DNA from: Lachnospiraceae bacterium
Lineage (GTDB): Bacteria; Bacillota; Clostridia; Lachnospirales; Lachnospiraceae
Reading direction: 5' to 3'
Length of the DNA: 19,174 nt
Assembly (NCBI GenBank): GCA_016297945.1
Contig: JAEDFR010000037.1
Span: 1-19,174, forward strand
Under the pieces are notes generated by a model. It saw only the letters and a program-made list of their open reading frames with translations. It was not told the origin of the DNA and made no database searches. Below, piece after piece: positions 14,467-19,174 of this stretch (within the stretch, counting starts at the first letter, position 1; every line of letters starts with the position of its first letter). A program made the translations under genes and the position numbers.

Positions 14467-14748
14467 ATGAAGGTGTCTGTAACGCCCGCATTATCTACAT
14501 TTTATGGAATCGTTGTGCGAATGCAAAGTGAAAAAGGACAAAAACATAACAAGCCACATATTCATGCTCTATATGGTGATGATGAAATCGTGGTAGGAAT
14601 AGATGGTGAAATACTAGAAGGAACTTTTCCTAATAAACAAATGAAACTCTTACTTGCATGGATAGCAATTCACGAAGAAGAGTTAAGAGAAAACTGGATG
14701 TCATTAAGTAACGGCAATGGCTATTTTAAAATTGAACCATTGCATTAA
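14467..14748 (+). CDS. DUF4160 domain protein
   Basis: 93 residues. The family features are the N-terminal STFYGIVVRMQ, the histidine-rich KPHIHALYGDDE, then VVGIDGEILEGTFPNKQMKLLLAWIAIHEEELRENW and KIEPL at the end. The biochemical function is not established. DUF4160 genes are very often followed by DUF2442 genes, as here, and the pair has been suggested to act as a toxin-antitoxin-like module; this is context, not proof. The ATG lies right after an in-frame TGA and has no clear ribosome site; a GTG six bases downstream is an alternative. An own promoter lies upstream. It is intact among broken neighbours, which fits a mobile or addictive module. Confidence 0.85.
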   Translation: MKVSVTPALSTFYGIVVRMQSEKGQKHNKPHIHALYGDDEIVVGIDGEILEGTFPNKQMKLLLAWIAIHEEELRENWMSLSNGNGYFKIEPLH

Positions 14749-14766
14749 ATAAGGAGAGATGCAATT

Positions 14767-15009
14767 ATGTTAAGACCAACTGCAGTTCATGTAGAAGCAA
14801 CTTGCGCATATCAAATACTGGTAGAATTTGATAATGGCGAAAAGAAATGTTTTGATGTAGAACCATATATAAAAGGAGAATGGTACGGACAACTGCGCTC
14901 TTTTGAATATTTTAAGCGTGTTTCTGTGGACGGATTTACCGTCGTTTGGCCTAATGGACAAGATATATGTCCCGACGAATTATATGATTTAGGAAAATTA
15001 GTGTCATAA
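14767..15009 (+). CDS. DUF2442 domain protein
   Basis: 80 residues. Typical DUF2442 pattern: an N-terminal beta strand (YQILVEFDNGEKKCFDVEPYI), GEWYGQLRSFEYFKRVSVDGFTVVWPNGQDICPDELYD at the end. The function is unknown; the usual partner is DUF4160, directly upstream here by 18 bp. AAGGAG at 14751-14756 is 10 bp from the ATG. A terminator hairpin follows, so the two genes form a closed two-gene unit on the plus strand, opposite to most of the window. Confidence 0.87.
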   Translation: MLRPTAVHVEATCAYQILVEFDNGEKKCFDVEPYIKGEWYGQLRSFEYFKRVSVDGFTVVWPNGQDICPDELYDLGKLVS

Positions 15010-15060
15010 AATACTTACCATACGATTTTACAGAACAAGGTGTATATAACTTCCAAAATA

Positions 15061-15106
15061 CCCCATCCCTTTTCTCAGTTGAAATTGGATGGGGCATTCT
15101 TTTTGT
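15061..15106 (+). terminator. Terminator of the DUF4160/DUF2442 unit
   Basis: CCCCATCC (15061-15068) pairs with GGATGGGG (15087-15094), followed by CATTCTTTTTG. It is GC-rich, with the T-run on the plus strand, 50 bp after the DUF2442 stop. Confidence 0.8.
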
Positions 15107-15131
15107 TATTGCAAAACAGCTCTTTTGGCAA

Positions 15132-15605
15132 TTACTTTCTCACAATGCCATAATACAGTTTTGCTGTCCACAGATAGACAATGACATATAGTAGCGAAAA
15201 CACGGCAAAACAGACAACGGTACAGATAATATAAAGTCCTGTATTGGTTAAATTCAATATTGCCAAGATTTTTTCAATAACCGGATAGGCAAAGATAATA
15301 TGAATTCCCGCCGCGATAAGGGGAAGGAAAAAAACAGTAAGAATCTGCGAGTGTATGGAAGCTTTTACATCTTTTTGGCTCATACCCACATTCTGCATGA
15401 TAATATAGCAATCTCTGTCATAATATCCTTCGGTATTCCCTTCGATGTATAAAAATAGCGGGGTAAATCCCCGCCAGTCGGTGGACCAGGACCTTTCGGT
15501 CAGCCCAAATATAAATGCACTTCGTGCAACAGATTCATAATCTGTATAGATATTATATGTTATCTTCCTTAAAATATCAACTTTTTTATAAAAAAGGATT
15601 TCCAA
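15132..15605 (-). pseudogene. 3' fragment of a BceB/FtsX-type ABC transporter permease gene
   Basis: The last ~105 codons match the C-terminal end of permeases of bacitracin/antimicrobial-peptide ABC exporters: EGYYDRDCYIIMQNVGMSQKDVKASIHSQI, then three hydrophobic segments (VFFLPLIAAGIHIIFAYPVI, TGLYIICTVVCFAVFSLL, YVIVYLWTAKLYYGIV). Full-length members have about 650 residues and ten membrane segments. The preceding ~48 codons of the open frame, starting at a TTG without ribosome site, are not recognisable as the family and probably result from a rearrangement. No ATPase gene is adjacent. Almost certainly non-functional. Confidence 0.75.
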
Positions 15606-15611
15606 ATCACA

Positions 15612-16519
15612 CTACTCATTATTTTCCATAGCCTGTGCTATTCCGGCTAAAATATTTTTGCGGATTGATTCTTGACTTTCTTCTTCTAAATCTCGTGCAT
15701 ATCCCGGTATAGAATACTCACTATATAAAAACGGAACATCAACCTTTTCATAATCACTCATATAATCTGAAATTATATTGTCTAAAGCAGAATAATTCTC
15801 ATCGTCCGAATTATAATTTTCCCAGTCATCCCATGTATCTTCTGTCCAATATCCATAGTCCCCCTCAGAATACACCATAGCAAAAACAGATTTGTATGAA
15901 ATATGATTGTTTTCAAATGTCGATTCATAAATGGAATTACTTCCAAAATTCCCATGCCAATCACTATCACTACTAAAATACCTAAATTCTCCTTGTTTAT
16001 TTGTATAAACATCAAACAAATTTTAGGTCAATATTTAAATTCTACAGAATTGTCTGTAAAATCCCTCCCTGCTGTTGTATATCCACAATAAGTAACCTCT
16101 CCATCTTCTATTGTATAAATAAATGTCCTGCTGTTATCCCGCAATACCGGTATTGTAATCATCATTTCCCTCTGACCGTCTAAATTCAGATCACCAAGAC
16201 TAATGAAAATATTAGAATCGATTGTTGCATAATCCCAAAATTCATTTTCATCAAAAAAATCATACTCTACATATGGCATCAAATCATCGTCCCATTCAAT
16301 ACCTGTTAATTCCTCTGCAGACACAATCGGAATCATCTTTTCCTCTGCATCACCTAAAATTGACTCTGGCAGTTCGCCCTGATCACTTGAGTCGGATAAA
16401 ATAATTTCTTGCTCAGATTCAGATCCATTTATTTCCTCAATTACATCCTTCTCATTTTGTGTACATCCAAACATAAAAACAAATGTACAAATAAATAAAA
16501 CTATAAAACTTTTTTCAAT
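15612..16519 (-). pseudogene. Broken lipoprotein gene (acidic, FG-GAP/EF-like DLNLDG segment)
   Basis: Two adjacent frames read as one secreted lipoprotein. The first (16519-16028) has a hydrophobic signal (SFIVLFICTFVF) ending in MFGC, an acidic linker and LGDLNLDGQREMMITIPVLRD, then TFIYTIEDGEVTYCGYTTAG. The second (16019-15612) continues with LFDVYTNKQGEFRYFSSDS and an acidic tail. They are separated by TGA at 16028-16030. Adding one A to the run at 16021-16024 would restore a PKNLFDVYTNKQG reading, so a nonsense change plus a one-base loss is the simplest explanation. The start is odd: GGAGG at 16528-16532 is 8 bp from an ATT codon (16517-16519), and the first ATG (16474) lies inside the signal. 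The function is unknown. A LytTR-like promoter faces the gene. Confidence 0.65.
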
Positions 16520-16565
16520 TTATATTTCCTCCACATTATAATCTTCCAAAAAATTGTTCACCACA

Positions 16566-16673
16566 TCAATTACTTCGATTACAAGACAGAAACAAATAAA
16601 GGAAATTTTCCTTGTTCTGCCATTTTTTCCATATTCTTTCTACAATTGTAACCGGAATCACAATACCTACCAT
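16566..16673 (-). other. Leader region with a 35-codon open frame, coding status unclear
   Basis: Between the LytTR-like promoter (16735) and the lipoprotein start is a 200-nt leader. One minus-strand frame, ATG at 16673 to TGA at 16566, reads MVGIVIPVTIVERIWKKWQN and onward: a hydrophobic stretch followed by basic residues. Other frames give equally protein-like pieces (MEKMAEQGKFPLFVSVL, VIEVIDVVNNFLEDY), suggesting a degraded older gene rather than a small peptide. No strong ribosome site is seen. Confidence 0.25.
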
Positions 16674-16734
16674 AATAATTCCATATGCATAATGCCCTCA
16701 ATCGTCTTAGCTACGTATCTCATAACTATTATAG

Positions 16735-16794
16735 ATTATATTCTCACAAATATATGTTTTTTACACGAAATGGCATTTTTGTTGTATGAAATGG
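16735..16794 (-). promoter_or_regulatory. Putative LytTR-activated promoter facing the lipoprotein gene
   Basis: On the minus strand CCATTTCAT (16786-16794) and CCATTTCGT (16765-16773) form a direct repeat with a 12-bp gap. After 24 bp comes a perfect TATAAT (16735-16740). The place of the -35 (17 bp upstream of TATAAT) is a poor TAAAAA next to the second repeat. This is the layout of AgrA-type activated promoters: paired 9-bp repeats abutting a weak -35. The LytTR regulator gene lies 255 bp away at 17049. Confidence 0.6.
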
Positions 16795-16810
16795 ATTTTT
16801 TCTATAAAAT

Positions 16811-17029
16811 GTGAAAAAGATAGTCAAGGTTATGGAATTGGATTATATATGGGATAAACGGGAAGTTCTGTTTCACGAAGAATAATATGAGGACGGTAAA
16901 TCGGTCGACATTGAAATTGACAAGAGAACCGGCATCGAAATCGACACGGAGCAAGGTATTACTCAATGGACATTTTTACTGGAAACCGCAATATATCTGA
17001 AAAAAAGTCCGCTTCAATCTAAAACATAA
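16811..17029 (+). pseudogene. Small unknown gene interrupted by an in-frame stop
   Basis: From GTG 16811 or ATG 16832 the frame reads MELDYIWDKREVLFHEE, then TAA (16883-16885), and continues without further stops as YEDGKSVDIEIDKRTGIEID, TEQGITQWTFLLETAIYLKKSPLQSK to TAA at 17027. Composition is richer in GC than the flanking DNA and the translation looks protein-like on both sides of the stop, so a single nonsense mutation in a small gene, or in the end of a larger one, is likely. I do not recognise the family. Confidence 0.4.
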
Positions 17030-17040
17030 AACGGACTTTT
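17003..17040. terminator. Bidirectional terminator at the 3' end of the LytTR regulator gene
   Basis: AAAAGTCCG (17003-17011) pairs with CGGACTTTT (17032-17040). On the minus strand the stem is followed by a run of Ts, serving the regulator gene that stops at 17049. On the plus strand CGGACTTTT also ends in Ts, and the small broken gene stops inside the loop. Confidence 0.7.
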
Positions 17041-17048
17041 GGAAATTA

Positions 17049-17738
17049 TTAATTTTTCTGATAACTACGACTAATAGGTATACTCTCTCCATCCAGTAAA
17101 ATTATACTAGTTCTTTGGTTTTTATATATATAATTGTAATTTATCAAAAAAGATTTATGTTTTCTAAGAAAACACTCACAATTCAATTCCTTCTTTATAA
17201 TTTTTTCTACATCATCCAGACGACTGTAAAATACATTAATTTTATCATCCTTGAAGTGAATTATAATTCTTCTGCCATCACTTTCAAAATATTTTACATC
17301 TTCCAGCCTAATTTTTTCTAACTTACGGCGATTTTTAAATTCAAAAAATAGATCTTTTTCCGAAACAATTTTAACTGCTTCTCGAAAAGACGATTCAAAA
17401 GTTCTTTTCTTTAACGGCTTATTTATATAAGCAATTTTATTATTTCCAATTACTTCTTCCAAATATCGAGGTTCAGGAGAAATATAGATTACAAACGGCA
17501 TCTGCTCCTGTTCACTAATATTTTTCTTTACTTCTAATAATATACTATTGGTTATTTGTAAATCCAGATATATTAAATCATATTTCTCCTGCGAAGAATT
17601 AATAAGGATTTCTTCCTTTTTTTCTATACTCAAGCAATCTATATCAGCCTCAACCATCATTCGTTTCATAAAATAATCCAATAATTCTGATATTTGAATA
17701 ACAGTCTCATAATCATTGGCATATATTGCTATTCTCAT
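17049..17738 (-). CDS. LytTR-family response regulator (AgrA-like)
   Basis: 229 residues. The receiver domain (about 1-120) has the probable phospho-acceptor D59 (YDLIYLDLQI) and K108 (INKPLKK). The N-terminal acidic pocket is thin, with only D9 in IAIYANDYE, so phosphorylation may be weak. The C-terminal LytTR DNA-binding domain (about 135-229) shows LEDVKYFESDGRRIIIHF, the helix LDDVEKIIKK, FLRKHKSFLINYNYI and IPISRSY. LytTR proteins such as AgrA bind pairs of 9-bp direct repeats. GGAG precedes the ATG. It is divergent from agrBD and on the same strand as the agrC-like kinase gene, so it is the natural output regulator of this quorum-sensing locus. A bidirectional terminator follows. Confidence 0.9.
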   Translation of the reverse strand: MRIAIYANDYETVIQISELLDYFMKRMMVEADIDCLSIEKKEEILINSSQEKYDLIYLDLQITNSILLEVKKNISEQEQMPFVIYISPEPRYLEEVIGNNKIAYINKPLKKRTFESSFREAVKIVSEKDLFFEFKNRRKLEKIRLEDVKYFESDGRRIIIHFKDDKINVFYSRLDDVEKIIKKELNCECFLRKHKSFLINYNYIYKNQRTSIILLDGESIPISRSYQKN

Positions 17739-17758
17739 AAATTTTTCTCCTTAGTTGT

Positions 17759-17788
17759 AACATATATATCTATGTCATTACATTTCAT
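17759..17788 (+). promoter_or_regulatory. Weak candidate LytTR site in the agr intergenic region
   Basis: AACATATAT and ACATTTCAT stand 12 bp apart; against [TA][AC][CA]GTTN[AG][TG] they match at 7 and 8 of 9 positions. The second half resembles the half-sites at 16765-16794, the first does not. It lies in the 268-bp divergent region between the regulator and agrB. A clear -10 is missing at the expected place (CATAAG at 17811-17816 is the best). Autoregulation of agr would predict such a site. The rest of the region is AT-rich with no other feature seen. Confidence 0.3.
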
Positions 17789-18006
17789 TTGCATATACAT
17801 ATTATTAAAACATAAGAGAAAAACATTAATTTAAAAACTTCTAAAAACACTTCTTTTTGTTGAATAAATCTGAATGTGGTACTTAATCCTCCTTTTTTAT
17901 CAAGTAAATCTAATCATTTTTTGATTTTTTTAGTATTTTAAATGGTTTTTGTAGGAAAAAATAATCTCTTCCTCTTTTATTTCTATGATAGAAAAAGGAG
18001 AAAGAA

Positions 18007-18582
18007 ATGGAAGCTGTATTAGACAAAATCCAAAAGGAATACAATTTAACGGAAAGGCAAAGAAAACTACTGCAATTTTCTTTTCTAGGCATTATTTACG
18101 ATGTCACTAAAATAGGAATGTTATTTGTTTTTTTTGCCTGCATTCAGCAAATTCCTGCATTTCTTTTTAATCTTGTACTACTAATACTGTTAAGAACAAA
18201 TCAGGGTGGACTTCATTTAAAAAATTATATTAGTTGCTTTCTTTTCTCCTTTGCCTATCTTTTTCTTGCTATATGCATCTTGCCAATGCTTGTCCCTGAC
18301 ATATCGACTTCATTAGGATTATGCATATTATTCCTTTGCATGATTATTATTTATAAAATCGGACCGCAAAAAAATCTGAAAATATATACAAAACTAAAAG
18401 ATTCAAAAAATGTAATTAGGAGCAAATACAATTCCATTTTAATTTGTTTTGCATTTATCTTTTTATACTTCATCTTTTCAGACATCATTTTCTTCAAACA
18501 GGGAATGTGGCTTATCGTATTACACACAATGCAAATTGTGTTTGTAACAATAAACAAAAAAAGAAAGGAGATCAACAAATGA
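18007..18582 (+). CDS. agrB: AgrB-like peptide-processing membrane endopeptidase
   Basis: 191 residues with about five hydrophobic segments after a cytoplasmic N-terminus. The AgrB active site is present: RTNQGGLHLKNYISC, with catalytic H70 and C77 seven residues apart, as H77/C84 in S. aureus AgrB. AgrB cleaves the C-terminal tail of AgrD and forms the thiolactone ring of the autoinducing peptide. AAAGGAG lies about 6 bp before the ATG. Its stop TGA overlaps the ATG of agrD (ATGA), so the two are translationally coupled. It is transcribed opposite to both the regulator and kinase genes. Confidence 0.93.
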   Translation: MEAVLDKIQKEYNLTERQRKLLQFSFLGIIYDVTKIGMLFVFFACIQQIPAFLFNLVLLILLRTNQGGLHLKNYISCFLFSFAYLFLAICILPMLVPDISTSLGLCILFLCMIIIYKIGPQKNLKIYTKLKDSKNVIRSKYNSILICFAFIFLYFIFSDIIFFKQGMWLIVLHTMQIVFVTINKKRKEINK

Positions 18583-18716
18583 TCAAAAAATTACATGGCT
18601 TTATGTTATCATCACTTTTAGAAGGTTTTGCAAGAATTTCTTATGATTTGAACTGGGGAAGTTTTTGTTTCGTTTTATTTGGTGAGCCAGACATCGAAAT
18701 ACCGGATGAGGAATAA
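18579..18716 (+). CDS. agrD: AgrD-like autoinducing peptide precursor
   Basis: 45 residues with the three-part AgrD layout. Residues 1-20 form an amphipathic helix (MIKKLHGFMLSSLLEGFARI). The signal core includes NWGSFCFVLF with a single C30. The tail GEPDIEIPDEE is acidic and proline-containing, like the EPExPEEL tails of clostridial AgrD. A five-residue thiolactone ring C30-F34 (CFVLF) followed directly by the tail is predicted, matching the C-x4 rule of known autoinducing peptides; the length of the N-terminal exotail cannot be told. The start overlaps the agrB stop, with AAAGGAG (18564-18570) 8 bp upstream. A terminator hairpin follows. Confidence 0.9.
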   Translation: MIKKLHGFMLSSLLEGFARISYDLNWGSFCFVLFGEPDIEIPDEE

Positions 18717-18741
18717 GCATAATCTTGTTATCAAAATCACA

Positions 18742-18775
18742 AGAGAGTAACATTTGTTACTCTCTAAATTTTTCT
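18742..18775 (+). terminator. Terminator of agrBD
   Basis: AGAGAGTAAC (18742-18751) pairs perfectly with GTTACTCTCT (18756-18765) around a 4-nt loop, followed by AAATTTTTCTC. It separates agrD from the convergent kinase gene. Confidence 0.8.
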
Positions 18776-18792
18776 CATCTGAAAATCTATAA

Positions 18793-19174
18793 TTAACTTA
18801 ATGTTTCATCTTGTCTCAACGGCAAAATAACATCTATAACAATAATCTTATAATTATTTTCAAAATCAAATTTCACTTGTAGCAATCCATTATATTTATC
18901 TACAATTTTATTTACATTGGTCAAACCATAGCCGTGACCATATCCTTTCTTAGACTTTCCGTCTAAGCCAAAATATATTTTATCTTTTTCATCCCAGTCA
19001 AAACAATTGCATATTTCTAAGTGGAACTGCTGGTCATTTTCTTCAAGTATCAATCGTATATTTTTTATTTCTTGTTTTATTGTTGCCTCCACCGCATTAT
19101 CAAGCAAATTTCCGATGAGCTCAACAATATCCGGAAAAGGTATTATTTTTTCAAGTCTGTTTACATTAATAGAA
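18793..19174 (-). CDS. agrC: AgrC-like sensor histidine kinase, C-terminal ATPase domain (partial, runs off the window)
   Basis: Only the last ~126 codons are inside; the frame stays open to the window edge, so the membrane sensor and phospho-histidine parts lie beyond 19174. The visible part is a GHKL ATPase domain of the AgrC/LytS-related type: the N-box IVELIGNLLDNAVEA, GLDGKSKKGYGHGYGLTNV as the G-box, and a C-terminal strand IIVIDVILPL. It lies on the minus strand, convergent with agrBD. With the LytTR regulator it would form the two-component system sensing the AgrD-derived peptide. AgrC is inferred from context; the domain family is clear. Confidence 0.82.
   Translation of the reverse strand, partial: SINVNRLEKIIPFPDIVELIGNLLDNAVEATIKQEIKNIRLILEENDQQFHLEICNCFDWDEKDKIYFGLDGKSKKGYGHGYGLTNVNKIVDKYNGLLQVKFDFENNYKIIVIDVILPLRQDETLS

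Noticed and set aside
16554..16814. Plus-strand open frame of 86 codons in the intergenic region
   Set aside because: No ribosome site and low-complexity composition; the minus-strand reading with promoter and leader explains the region better.
18444..18578. Upstream extension of the AgrD frame by 45 codons
   Set aside because: It overlaps agrB in another frame; the ATG at 18579 has a proper ribosome site and gives the canonical AgrD length.
1..19174. tRNA or rRNA genes
   Set aside because: No cloverleaf with a GTTCRANNC-type T-loop and no rRNA segment was recognised on either strand by eye.

Overview
The window looks like the chromosome of an anaerobic, low-GC, spore-forming Firmicute, most likely a Lachnospiraceae-type Clostridium relative. 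The reasons are the AT-rich codon use with GGAGG-type ribosome sites, a stage V sporulation protein (SpoVAD), two HD-GYP proteins, a chemoreceptor, an Agr-type peptide signalling locus and a broken lipoprotein xylanase. The species cannot be named from sequence alone.

Left part (1-12.2 kb, all genes on the minus strand): an apparent operon encodes a membrane chemoreceptor, a 7TM-PAS-degenerate GGDEF-HD-GYP protein and a small unknown protein. Next come an orphan spoVAD with a sigma-G-like promoter, a zinc-ribbon Ser/Thr kinase, glycerol kinase (glpK) preceded by a receiver-HD-GYP response regulator, and nicotinate phosphoribosyltransferase (pncB).

Middle part (10.4-13.1 kb): nrtR-pncA-pncB form a nicotinamide-to-NaMN salvage operon. 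Its sigma-A promoter is perfect at -35 with a 17-bp spacer, and a 17-bp dyad covers the spacer. A second copy of the dyad lies 35 bp downstream, which suggests an NrtR operator pair.

A family of 225-235 bp near-palindromic elements follows gene 3' ends at 5.3 and 7.2 kb. A truncated third copy lies at 13.1 kb in the opposite orientation. The two arms of each copy match each other even where the copies differ, and the central loop is almost invariant.

Right part (13.1-17.0 kb) is a gene graveyard: a GH10 xylanase 5' end fused out of frame to the 3' end of a DUF4132/MolR-like gene, a 3' fragment of a BceB/FtsX-type permease, a lipoprotein broken by a stop and a frameshift, and a small interrupted gene. 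An intact DUF4160/DUF2442 pair with its own promoter and terminator lies among them.

The end (17.0-19.2 kb) is a complete agr-like quorum-sensing locus: a LytTR response regulator (minus), AgrB plus a 45-residue AgrD (plus, overlapping ATGA), and the C-terminal ATPase domain of an AgrC-like kinase (minus, running off the window). Two sites 0.8-3 kb away have the 9-12-9 bp direct-repeat layout used by LytTR regulators. One sits 24 bp upstream of a TATAAT box facing the broken lipoprotein gene; the other precedes the broken xylanase gene. This suggests that the agr locus once controlled secreted lipoproteins here.
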